Below, one piece after another: positions 35,170-43,451 of a DNA stretch of 64,000 bases. A program made the translations under genes and the position numbers. Each line of letters begins with the position of its first letter. The first letter of the stretch is position 1. The DNA is from JAFEDN01 sp963697455 (GTDB lineage Bacteria > Pseudomonadota > Gammaproteobacteria > Coxiellales > Coxiellaceae), in contig CAVOOI010000034.1 of NCBI GenBank assembly GCA_963697455.1, positions 124,001-188,000 on the forward strand, in the 5' to 3' direction. The notes under the pieces are model-generated. The model worked only from the letters and a program-made list of their open reading frames with translations, searched no databases and was not told where the DNA came from.

Positions 35170-35808
35170 CTAATATTTAAACCCCATTTTTTTAAGGGCT
35201 AAACGGAGTTCATACAAGGGTAAACCTAGCACTGCCGTGTATGAGCCAGAAATACTTTTTAAATAGGATAACCCATGGCCTTCAACCGCTCCGGCGCCAG
35301 CACATTGCAAAATGTTAGGAAAAGCCAAAAAATATTTGTCAATGGAATCGCTGTCAACATCAAATTCTATCGTAGCGTCACTTACCCAATGAGTTGAATC
35401 GGAGCTAATCCAACGATGATTATGGCTATAAAATTTTTCCAAACAGCAACCAGTAGAAACTTCGACGGGCGCTCGACGTTCGGAAGTCAGCATCGAGATA
35501 GCATGTTTGCGATCAATTGGCTTGCCAAAAATTTCTCCGGTTGTGGTGTTTCTTATCAAAGTGTCAGCAGTCAGCGCATAAAGATAATCGACGTCGAGGG
35601 AAATAGGATCAGGAAAGTTCAGAGTTTGCATTTTGTGTTTGGCAATAGCCAATACCTGATCTTGAAATGTTGCGGGTGTAAAGTTTAATTCCTCATTACT
35701 GCCATGGGCAATAATCTCGTATTTAATTTGGGCATAATCCAGCAAGCTCCGGCGTGCTAAAGATTTTGAGCCAAGATATAAAGTATCTGTAAAAATTTTC
35801 CCAGTCAT
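35170..35808 (-). CDS. Maf-like nucleoside triphosphate pyrophosphatase
   Basis: 212 residues from the ATG at 35808; an in-frame ATG at 35844 is possible. LYLGSKSLARRSLLDYAQIK is the Maf N-terminus, ALTADTLIRN carries the catalytic Asp, and GKPIDRKHAISML is the next conserved helix. Maf proteins hydrolyse non-canonical or methylated nucleotides. This one is more divergent than usual housekeeping Maf and may be an extra paralogue. It ends 2 bp from the broken epimerase frame. Confidence 0.8.
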   Translation of the reverse strand: MTGKIFTDTLYLGSKSLARRSLLDYAQIKYEIIAHGSNEELNFTPATFQDQVLAIAKHKMQTLNFPDPISLDVDYLYALTADTLIRNTTTGEIFGKPIDRKHAISMLTSERRAPVEVSTGCCLEKFYSHNHRWISSDSTHWVSDATIEFDVDSDSIDKYFLAFPNILQCAGAGAVEGHGLSYLKSISGSYTAVLGLPLYELRLALKKMGFKY

Positions 35809-35951
35809 GGTGATTTCTCTTAAAATAAAATATAGCACAGCCATTGGTGGAACCCTATTTTATTCCTTAACTTAGATAATTTCAAATACGGCTGCTTTGA
35901 AAAAATCTTTCGTCTATGCTAGCATTAAAGCTCTTTTATAAGGAGTATGTG

Positions 35952-36860
35952 TTGCGGAAAACAATGCTTATATTATTTCTCTTTGGAGTCGGTTGCGGTA
36001 AGGGATATGCCGATCTGCCAAAAATTTTTTGCAGTAGTACCTGTCCAAATACAGCTGCTGAGTATCGTAGTAAGCAACCATTTCCAAATGGTGCAGTATG
36101 TACAAATGTGGGCAAATATAAAATATACTATCGTACTTTGGGGCAGGGTTCGCCAACCATTATTTTTTCTTCAGGAACAGGATTTTCAGCAGATGGTTGG
36201 TTTGATTCACAAATTGCGCCAGCATTGGCAAAGAAAGTAAAAGTAGTAGCGTATGACCGTGTTTTTACTTTTAACAGTTGCCCTAATCCAAACGACTATA
36301 TGCCGGTAACAGCGCAAGACGTGGTAAATCAGTTACATGATTTTCTTGAAAAAACAAATATAAAACCGCCGTACATTTTAGTAGGTCATTCTATCGGAGG
36401 TTTATATATGCTGCTTTACGCACGAGAATTTCCTGATGAAGTCTCCGGGCTTTTACTCATGGATGCGACTTCCTCCGCCGGGCCAACGCCTTTCCCTAAA
36501 GAATCGAAAAAGATTCTAAGACAATTGGGCAATCCACAGAGTCCAACGCCAGAAAATCCACTTTATAATGAAATGATTGGTCAACTGCCAAGTTATTTAC
36601 AAATACAAAACGCGCCGCCCCTGGAAAAAGCGATACCCTTGGTTATTATGTATTCGACGGAGCATTGCTTACCTGTCGCCTGGACTAAAAAAAAGATGTG
36701 CATGACTCCAGCTCAGGAAAAAAATTACCGACAAGGTCAATTAGAAATTTCTGAAATGTCTGAAAGACATCGGGTTATTCGCATTAAGGGTGATCATTCG
36801 GTTTTTTTCACTAAAGAAAAAAATAAAACAGTCATAGACGCTTTAAATTCGATGTTATAG
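35952..36860 (+). CDS. Exported alpha/beta hydrolase
   Basis: 302 residues if the TTG at 35952 is used (AAGGAG at 35940-35945, spacing 6). A signal peptide follows (MLILFLFGVGCGKGYA). The nucleophile elbow is VGHSIGGLYMLLYA with Ser as nucleophile, the oxyanion part is FSSGTGFSADGW, the acid residue likely lies in LLMDATSS, and the His in GDHSVFF near the end. Family: alpha/beta hydrolase, substrate unknown. An initial cysteine pair (FCSSTC) suggests an extracytoplasmic disulfide. Confidence 0.85.
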   Translation: MRKTMLILFLFGVGCGKGYADLPKIFCSSTCPNTAAEYRSKQPFPNGAVCTNVGKYKIYYRTLGQGSPTIIFSSGTGFSADGWFDSQIAPALAKKVKVVAYDRVFTFNSCPNPNDYMPVTAQDVVNQLHDFLEKTNIKPPYILVGHSIGGLYMLLYAREFPDEVSGLLLMDATSSAGPTPFPKESKKILRQLGNPQSPTPENPLYNEMIGQLPSYLQIQNAPPLEKAIPLVIMYSTEHCLPVAWTKKKMCMTPAQEKNYRQGQLEISEMSERHRVIRIKGDHSVFFTKEKNKTVIDALNSML

Positions 36861-36866
36861 TCAAAC

Positions 36867-36995
36867 TGTGTAGTGATTGAATCTCATGGCCCAACATATC
36901 ATGGCATTGAAGGCATCGCGAAATGGTTTGATTATTGGGTAAAAGCGGATAGCCAGATAGAGCAATGGGATATTCTTTTCCTTCTATATATCTGA
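36867..36995 (+). pseudogene. Fragment of a SnoaL/NTF2-like protein
   Basis: A 43-codon frame reads ESHGPTYHGIEGIAKWFDYW and VKADSQIEQWDI, which fits the N-terminal half of SnoaL-like (NTF2 fold) proteins. No start codon with a ribosome site exists and the frame stops early. It lies just behind the hydrolase. Confidence 0.5.
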
Positions 36996-37015
36996 ATAGC
37001 GTGATCGTATATCTA

Positions 37016-37552
37016 TCAAATGAAAGCTTGGCTCTTTGTATTAGTATATTTTACTTTTTTATGAAATGCTTCAAATGGTTCACAGTGATAACTAACAATC
37101 ACTAAATAGTGATCTTCAGTTCCTTTAATCCAATGCTCAACATTCGCTGGTATATAAAGCCAATCTCCTGCTTGAACAATTAGGGAAAAGTGTTCTCCAT
37201 TAATGTTGAAATAAATAATATAACTACCATCAAAAAAGCAATGCAGTTCATCGCCAGAGTTAATATGCGGTATTTGACTGGCTTCAGATCTTGATTGGGA
37301 TGATTCTTCTGATTGTTTTTTAAAAACGGATGCTTTAGTTTGAATTAGATTCTTTTCTTGGCATAGGGAGCGCATATTATTAGGAATAAATTGAAATAAT
37401 TGATTAACATTATCTTCATCTAATTCAGCCTTGATAAATTGTTTTGCTTCATGTGAAATTATAAAATTTCCAATTTGAGCCGGAGATAGCTTTTGATTGA
37501 CTAAATCTTCTCTTGTAAAAACCTCGCCTTTCGAATCGATTAGTATACTCAT
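37016..37552 (-). CDS. Cupin protein resembling acireductone dioxygenase
   Basis: 178 residues. Cupin motif 1 reads HINSGDELHCFFDGSYIIYF and motif 2 reads VQAGDWLYIPANVEHWIKG; this layout and length resemble the ARD (MtnD) family. However, the first-motif ligands are H-x-N-x-x-D-E rather than the usual H-x-H-x-x-x-E-x-R, so metal binding may differ. No methionine-salvage genes are near. Function uncertain. Preceded by an intact start at 37552 with a RAGAAAG-type site. Confidence 0.6.
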   Translation of the reverse strand: MSILIDSKGEVFTREDLVNQKLSPAQIGNFIISHEAKQFIKAELDEDNVNQLFQFIPNNMRSLCQEKNLIQTKASVFKKQSEESSQSRSEASQIPHINSGDELHCFFDGSYIIYFNINGEHFSLIVQAGDWLYIPANVEHWIKGTEDHYLVIVSYHCEPFEAFHKKVKYTNTKSQAFI

Positions 37553-37576
37553 AATTCTTTCTCAGATTATTTCTCT

Positions 37577-37597
37577 AAATTTTTATCATCAGAATCT
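37577..37597. repeat. Repeat, copy 3 (short)
   Basis: TTTTATCATCAGAATCTGGG, the first part of the repeat at 26260 and 28437, directly before the truncated Rpn gene end at 37602. Confidence 0.55.
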
Positions 37598-37601
37598 GGG
37601 G

Positions 37602-38027
37602 TCAGATTTCTTCAAACACTTCTTCCAGTGCGTTTGCATCTAAAATTTTTTCACCCCAGAGTAACAGCGTTTCGGCATCGGCTTGTTGAATACGAATCAT
37701 ATAGGATTCAGGAATTTTGTTAAATCGGCGCTTTAATTGCCGGGTTATTAAATCAACTTCACCTTGGTGTATGCCTTGGTTTATGCCTTGACTAATACCC
37801 TGGCTAATGCCTTGGCTTATCCCTCTCTGCTCTCCGCGCCGTTCAAATTCTTGAGCTAATGTCATAATTTCACCTCGTAGTTCTTTGGACAAATATTCCT
37901 GGACTTCTTGAATAAATAGATCAATATCCTTGGCTTCCGTCCCATCCAGCACGTATTTTAGCACAATATTGCTGAAAGGAAAGCTGCTTTGTTCCACTTG
38001 ATTTATCCATGGCAAGATGGTTTTCAA
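37602..38027 (-). pseudogene. Truncated Rpn-type nuclease gene with expanded GISQ repeats
   Basis: Matches the last ~140 residues of the complete gene at 33181-34149 but lacks the whole nuclease core. The linker has grown: four extra copies of a G-I-(S/N/H)-Q unit (ISQGISQGISQGINQGIHQG) against one or two in the complete copy. Its N-terminal border falls exactly inside the end of the AraC gene. Probably inactive. Confidence 0.85.
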
Positions 38028-38749
38028 AAAAAGTCTGAGGGGGTTTGACCACCTGACATTTTCTTAAACATACTAATAAACGCGCTATCACTTTTATATC
38101 CCAAACGATCGGCAACTAAACTGGTACTATGATATTTTTTTAACAATTCAATCGCTCTAATAAACAAATAACGTTGTTTCCAAATTATAAAGCTCATCCC
38201 GGTTCCTTTTTTGAAAATCCTCAACAAAGTTCTCGGTGATACGTGGATTAATTTTGCTGCTTGTTCAACAGAAGGATAAATGCTTTTCGTTTTACGAAAA
38301 ATCTCATACAGCTTAATAATCAAAGGATGCTCGGTTACAGTTAATTCGGTATTGTGGACAGCTTCACTAGCAAGGATTTCATCCATCAAAGTAGCGATCA
38401 AGCGTTTGCCTTTTGGAGTGCTAATCCCTTCTAGGGCTAGGATGAAAAGTTTATTGATGATGTTTTTTATGAGCTCTGTTAATTGAATAAGACGGACATC
38501 ACTAAATAATAATTTTTGATATTTGTTTCCGAAATATAAAGTCGTGATATTGACATTTTTATGCGTTTCATTTTGATGGATTGTTTGTTGAGGTATGTAG
38601 ATCGCCATATTAGGAGGAACAATAAAAACTTTATTTTGGGCTTGAATGTATAGAACTCCATCCAATGTATAAGAAAGTTGAGCAAATGAATGGCGATGAG
38701 GCGCTGTGGTAGTCGATTTCTGTCGCAGAATTTTTATATCTTGATTCAT
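38024..38749 (-). CDS. AraC-family transcriptional regulator
   Basis: 241 residues. N-terminal cupin sensor (APHRHSFAQLSYTLDGVLYI, then VPPNMAIYIPQQTIHQNE) and C-terminal double helix-turn-helix (SVEQAAKLIHVSPRTLLRIF, then LVADRLGYKSDSAFISMFKK). The stop lies at the junction with the Rpn fragment; the end ...GQTPSDFF is close to the usual AraC end, so little is lost. It diverges from the gene at 38869, a likely target. Confidence 0.9.
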   Translation of the reverse strand: MNQDIKILRQKSTTTAPHRHSFAQLSYTLDGVLYIQAQNKVFIVPPNMAIYIPQQTIHQNETHKNVNITTLYFGNKYQKLLFSDVRLIQLTELIKNIINKLFILALEGISTPKGKRLIATLMDEILASEAVHNTELTVTEHPLIIKLYEIFRKTKSIYPSVEQAAKLIHVSPRTLLRIFKKGTGMSFIIWKQRYLFIRAIELLKKYHSTSLVADRLGYKSDSAFISMFKKMSGGQTPSDFF

Positions 38750-38868
38750 TAAAGTAAATTATCACGATTGTCTGAAAAAAGCAATATTTAGTCATAATAT
38801 CTAAAAAATATAATAATATTTAAAGTTATAATTATTTCGACTTAATTTATAACCAAGAGGAGATCAGT

Positions 38869-39165
38869 ATGAAAAATAAAGGTGTAAGGTCAGAAGACCT
38901 TTATCCAGATGGAGTTGATACCAAATTATATCATGGTATTGAAGCCAGAAAAGGAACTATGGCGGCAATTTTAGCGAATATTGAGGTTTTAGAATCACTT
39001 AGTTGTTCGGATGAGCAAAAACAACTGGCTTTGGAACAAATCAAGCATGACGGATTAGTCGTAATCGCCACCGGTTTGTACCGCTGTGTTCAGTGGAAAA
39101 ACGAATTGGTGCAAAAAACTTTTGATGAGGTATTTTATAGCTCAAAATTCAATGACCAACAGTAA
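38869..39165 (+). CDS. Hypothetical protein, 98 residues
   Basis: Not recognised. A soluble, mostly helical reading (EARKGTMAAILANIEVLESL, then CSDEQKQLALEQIKHDGLVV). AGAGGAG lies 8 bp before the ATG. It is divergent from the AraC gene with 119 bp between, so AraC control is plausible. Followed by a MITE-like element that could end transcription. Confidence 0.6.
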   Translation: MKNKGVRSEDLYPDGVDTKLYHGIEARKGTMAAILANIEVLESLSCSDEQKQLALEQIKHDGLVVIATGLYRCVQWKNELVQKTFDEVFYSSKFNDQQ

Positions 39166-39200
39166 GTAATCACTGAGTTTTTGAGCAGCCAGAAGTAGAA

Positions 39201-39271
39201 AGGGTCAAGTTTTACATATTGACATTTTGGTAATTTTTTTTGAAAAACTGTCAATTTTTCAGGCCTGACCC
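39201..39271. repeat. MITE-like palindromic element, copy 3
   Basis: AGGGTCAAGTTTTACATATTG ends shortly after; right end TTTTTCAGGCCTGACCCC. The centre has changed (TTTTTTGAAAAACTG), but outer arms remain complementary to the copies at 27621 and 28487. Confidence 0.75.
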
Positions 39272-39281
39272 CAATGGCACG

Positions 39282-40085
39282 TTATGCTTGAAGTAGGGGC
39301 TGGTTTAATTGATTCTGATTCTGTTGAATTTGTTGATGATTAGCTATTGGTTGTTGAAAAAAGCAGCAATTATAATCATTCATGACACTTTTAACATCCG
39401 TAAAAGTGATTTGTTTGGTGATAAAATCTATGCCTATACGTAAAATAATAAATATTGAGGAAAATTGAATTCTGCTATCGGCTTCGATGTCAATTCCGCT
39501 GTCTGCACCATAAAATTTAAATGCAACTTTTTTTGCTTGGAGAACACCGGAACATATTATCATAAGTATTTTGGTAAGTGGGACAATCGTATATGTGTTT
39601 AATTCTCTATTATCGACTAATCCATTCTGCTCAACTTCCCGAATGGCTCTTCTAATCTGGGAAAATAATAAAAGATCGGCAAACAAAAAATTAGGATGTA
39701 ACAAACCTAAAGCAATCTCACCGGTTTGTGCCGGATCAGTGAGATTCTCTAATCTAAGCATAGCGCTGCAACAACCAGCCATAGCCACTGACCGGATGGT
39801 AGCATGAAGATGGCTTCTACTTGCTTGTTCGATATTTTCTGCTAGAAATATTTTTTTTAAAGAGTTTAATACGGATATTTCGATTAAGAATGTACCCATT
39901 AACAGTACAGCCATACCCCAATGAACAGGTTCGGAAACTTGATAGTCACTTGAGCTGATATTAGTAGTCCTGAAATCACCGGTTATAAGGATTTGAGTGG
40001 TATTGGCAAGCCCTGAGACGATTTGAGTTAAACCAGTTAATAAAAAAGAGACGGTTGTAATCGCTGAATTATATACTTTTTTCAT
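39282..40085 (-). CDS. Hypothetical multi-pass membrane protein
   Basis: 267 residues. Hydrophobic segments near residues 10-30, 57-75, 95-112 and 165-183 suggest four membrane helices; the soluble tail is Gln/Asn-rich (QQIQQNQNQLNQPLLQA). No family is recognised. It faces the ankyrin-OTU gene across a 308-bp divergent gap. Its style resembles small membrane effectors, but that is a guess. Confidence 0.6.
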   Translation of the reverse strand: MKKVYNSAITTVSFLLTGLTQIVSGLANTTQILITGDFRTTNISSSDYQVSEPVHWGMAVLLMGTFLIEISVLNSLKKIFLAENIEQASRSHLHATIRSVAMAGCCSAMLRLENLTDPAQTGEIALGLLHPNFLFADLLLFSQIRRAIREVEQNGLVDNRELNTYTIVPLTKILMIICSGVLQAKKVAFKFYGADSGIDIEADSRIQFSSIFIILRIGIDFITKQITFTDVKSVMNDYNCCFFQQPIANHQQIQQNQNQLNQPLLQA

Positions 40086-40393
40086 ATTTTTAATTCTTTC
40101 AAGTTAAGATGGATAGATATTTTTATAAATGTATGATATTTCTTTTTTAAAGAAAAAGCAAGAAAAACACAGCGTGCAGAGTGTCATCCCGCCTGGTAGC
40201 AGAGGGCTTTGTCGCGCACACGGCATGGCTCCTCCAGCTAGGCCTGCCTGGTGTTAGGGTTTGTAATGGTGTGGTTTTTGTCGATTGCGAAGGGATAACA
40301 GTCGACATTAATGCGCGAATTTAACTTGAACTATTAATATTTAAACTATATTATTTGGTTCTTCACTTTGAATATAGGCAAAAGGATATTTTT
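40086..40393. other. Divergent intergenic region before the ankyrin-OTU gene
   Basis: Holds a degenerate GTCATCCCG repeat near 40181 and a GC-rich stretch (about 40180-40260). A possible promoter for the OTU gene is TTGAAC at 40326-40331 with TATATT at 40347-40352 (15-bp spacer). TTAATATT at 40334-40341 resembles one half of a PmrA box, but no second half is correctly placed. No gene seen. Confidence 0.35.
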
Positions 40394-43372
40394 ATGCGAA
40401 CCCCTTCAGACGAATTAATTGCCGCCATTATAGAGAATAAGCTAGTTCCTGCGAAAATTTTGATAACTCCGAATTACCAGACGCGTATCCCTAGGATCGA
40501 TATCCTCTCTTTTACAGATAATTCAGGAATCACGGCCTTACACGGAGCTGCAAAATATAACCGGCCTGAATTAATTCAACTTTTTTTGACTGTTGTTTCT
40601 ACCCATTATCCAGCACAATTAAACCAATTTTTGAACCGACAAGCAGGTCAATATAATAATACTCCATTGCTTGAATCTGTTTTAAGTCATGCAACTGAAA
40701 GTGTACAAATTTTGCTACAAAATAACGTAGATATTAATTTAACAGATAGTTTTGGGCATGGTCCAATATATTATGCTCTTCGTTACGGCATGCTTCCTAT
40801 ATTTAGTCTGCTGAATAATCAATTTGAAAGACTTTATGATCCGGCTACTGTAAAAAATCACTATAAAAATTTAATAAAGTTATTTGTTAAAGAGGATAAT
40901 ATAGAAGTCTTCAGAATATTAATATCTCATCCTAATGTATTTTTTGAAGATGATATTTTTAATGAAGCTAAAGGCAAAATTAAATCATTACTGGAGTATA
41001 AGCCTGCTAAAAGACTAGCCAACATAGGCAGATTTCCTAGTATAAAAAGTTATTATGCTGATGAAAAAAAACCCTCAGCGGCATTCCTTAAAATTCTGGA
41101 AGATCAAAAAAACTCAAGTGATGAAGAAAGTTCTGATTCAGAGATAGACGATTTTTATATTTTAAAATCTCGCAATCAGGTGAAAGAAAAATCTAATCCC
41201 ACTCAGTTATTGGCAAGAGGGGTTCATTTTAGCCCGGAATATTATACGACTAGCGCTCGGAGAAGCCTTAGGAAGCCTGAGCCCCATAATCAACCGGTTG
41301 GCAGCCGTGCTACAACAAAGCTTGCAGAATCTAAAGGGTTTGAGCGGGCTGATCAACTCATTAAAGGATATTTTGAATTACTGAAAATGACGCCTGATAA
41401 ACCGGAGCTTGATCAACTTTATAAGAAAAAGGTCAGAACCAAGGGTAATCAAACCGCAACATTTGATACGCTATATCATCATTTTGTTCAAGCTTATGTT
41501 AATTCATATGGAGAGTTGTTTAACCAAGGAGGTGTAGTTCGTAATTTTAATTTTTTCTGCTCAGTCAATCCCTTTTTATCAACCACTCCTGATTGCACGA
41601 TAGCAGCTAAATATGCAAATGGCCAAAGAATTAATCATACTTTAAAAATGAAACCTAAATTGCGTAAAAGCACCGGTGTATTAAAGCATAGGCATATAGG
41701 ATATGTTGAAGTTTATGAATTGGATCAGGATTTTTACCAAAAATATTCTCTGGATGTAAATTTCTTAAATAATCAAAGAAAAATTGGTATAACTCATAAT
41801 TATTCTTTCAATAAGGAGATACTGATTGAATCTTCTATTCCAAAAGAATATGTGCTGGGTTTTCAAATGATATCACTGCCCAGTTTCAATCGACCTTGGT
41901 CTGAAGCAATTTTCAAAAATTACGGACTAGATGAAATAAACTATAATAAATACCGGCAAGCTTTATTAAGCGATCAAGCAGCTACCGAAATAGATAAGTT
42001 AATTGAAGTCGTAAGCGCTTATCAAGCGAATAGAATGGTAACTCAACTAAATTTACCAAATAGTTTACCTATTCAAACTTCCTATTTCCCATTGCTATCG
42101 TTTTCTCAACTTCCTCCTTTACCACCAACTCCACCCATTGGTTTACCCGAACCTAAACTCGAACATCCAGCTGATTCAATACTGGCTGCACAATTACAAA
42201 AAGGAGAAATTGAAAAAAGATTTCAACTTTTTAGAAAAAATGAATATGACGGCTTTACTTACGATTCCAAGCAGCCCTTACTCGAGGGTAAATTACCTGA
42301 TGGAAAACCTATACAACTAGAAATGTTCGAAGCTAAAGGGGATGGAAATTGTGCTTACTATGCGCTGGGCATTGAACGGGAAGCCGTCGTTAAAATATTG
42401 GAACCTTTGGCTGATGATGAAAAAATCCGTAAGTCACTGGCAAGAGAAATTATGAATGAATTTAAAAGTAATAGTTTAGGTCAAGCCGAGACACTAGAAT
42501 CGAAAAATTTATACCAAAAATATTTAGATCTACAACAGAGGCAAGTTTTTCTAGAGAACCAAGCTAACGCTGAAATAAAAAAATTGACTCCGGCCGCGGA
42601 GCGGATGGGGTTAGATAGCCTCATTAAATCTATCCTTTTACCTATTTCTATTCGAAATCAATTAGAACAATTTAAAAAAGAGTCAGCTGAAATAGAAAAC
42701 TCTATACAGCGTTGTTGTGAATCGAAAGAGATGTTTTTAAGCTATGTTCGAAATAGTCTTGGCCGTCAGGGATGGTTAGGTTATCAAAGTGCGCTTTTAG
42801 TAGCTCAACAAAAACATTTTAATCTCTACATTTGGAGAAAACTTGGGCAGAATTCTTTAGAATGCACCCATTATCATCAAGAGGATAAAGCCGTAAATAC
42901 TTTCCATATTTTACATACTAATCGCTTTACTCATTTCAATTTGTTAGCACAGGCGTCCAATCCTCTGACTAGACATAGTTCATCACAACCTTATTCTTTT
43001 TTTTCATCGACAGCTGCAATGGCATTGCCTAACAGTCATTTGCCTATGACATTTACTGTTTCTGATGCTCCGAGCACTCATCGTACCACATCGAGTTACT
43101 CTCCTCGTTTTGTAACGACTCCTCAAGAAAGCAAAGAAACTGAAAACATAGCAAGATTATTTAAATCCGCGCTATCATTGATTGACGAATTATATCCACC
43201 CCATGATAAAAGCGGTAAAAGACGCCATTATTTAAAAATGGTTACTGATCTTAAAAAAGAGTATCAAAAGTCATTTAAAAAAGAAGATATTGAATTGTTA
43301 GTTTCCAACCTACAATCCCTAAAAATTGTCGCTCTCGCGGCACGACCTCTCCAGCTCCTGGTTTTGAAATAG
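40394..43372 (+). CDS. Ankyrin - ART-like - OTU multidomain protein, candidate effector
   Basis: 992 residues from the ATG at 40394 (AAAGGA at 40381-40386); a longer frame exists to 40355. Order: ankyrin repeats at ~30-160 (SGITALHGAAKYNRPELIQL); an acidic linker (~235); a domain at ~330-500 with NPFLSTTP (392-399) and EILIESS (475-), reminiscent of the S-T-(S/T) and E parts of ADP-ribosyltransferase folds; a Pro-rich linker; an OTU cysteine-protease domain at ~640-860 with DGNCAYYAL (nucleophile Cys653) and THFNLL (His847), with a long helical insert between. OTU enzymes cleave ubiquitin chains. No signal peptide; likely delivered by type IV secretion if at all. The ART call is tentative. 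Confidence 0.8.
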   Translation: MRTPSDELIAAIIENKLVPAKILITPNYQTRIPRIDILSFTDNSGITALHGAAKYNRPELIQLFLTVVSTHYPAQLNQFLNRQAGQYNNTPLLESVLSHATESVQILLQNNVDINLTDSFGHGPIYYALRYGMLPIFSLLNNQFERLYDPATVKNHYKNLIKLFVKEDNIEVFRILISHPNVFFEDDIFNEAKGKIKSLLEYKPAKRLANIGRFPSIKSYYADEKKPSAAFLKILEDQKNSSDEESSDSEIDDFYILKSRNQVKEKSNPTQLLARGVHFSPEYYTTSARRSLRKPEPHNQPVGSRATTKLAESKGFERADQLIKGYFELLKMTPDKPELDQLYKKKVRTKGNQTATFDTLYHHFVQAYVNSYGELFNQGGVVRNFNFFCSVNPFLSTTPDCTIAAKYANGQRINHTLKMKPKLRKSTGVLKHRHIGYVEVYELDQDFYQKYSLDVNFLNNQRKIGITHNYSFNKEILIESSIPKEYVLGFQMISLPSFNRPWSEAIFKNYGLDEINYNKYRQALLSDQAATEIDKLIEVVSAYQANRMVTQLNLPNSLPIQTSYFPLLSFSQLPPLPPTPPIGLPEPKLEHPADSILAAQLQKGEIEKRFQLFRKNEYDGFTYDSKQPLLEGKLPDGKPIQLEMFEAKGDGNCAYYALGIEREAVVKILEPLADDEKIRKSLAREIMNEFKSNSLGQAETLESKNLYQKYLDLQQRQVFLENQANAEIKKLTPAAERMGLDSLIKSILLPISIRNQLEQFKKESAEIENSIQRCCESKEMFLSYVRNSLGRQGWLGYQSALLVAQQKHFNLYIWRKLGQNSLECTHYHQEDKAVNTFHILHTNRFTHFNLLAQASNPLTRHSSSQPYSFFSSTAAMALPNSHLPMTFTVSDAPSTHRTTSSYSPRFVTTPQESKETENIARLFKSALSLIDELYPPHDKSGKRRHYLKMVTDLKKEYQKSFKKEDIELLVSNLQSLKIVALAARPLQLLVLK

Positions 43373-43451
43373 TATTTGTTTTAAATTATGACTTATGCGA
43401 TTATCATTGCAGATTTGATGTTGAAACGCATTAAAATGAGGAAATTTAATT

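Noticed and set aside
37016..37552. Acireductone dioxygenase as a firm call
   Set aside because: The first cupin motif lacks the standard ligand pattern and no methionine-salvage genes are nearby, so only ARD-like cupin is stated.
40320..40353. PmrA-box for the ankyrin-OTU gene
   Set aside because: Only one half-site (TTAATATT) is present; the second half at the required 2-bp spacing is missing.
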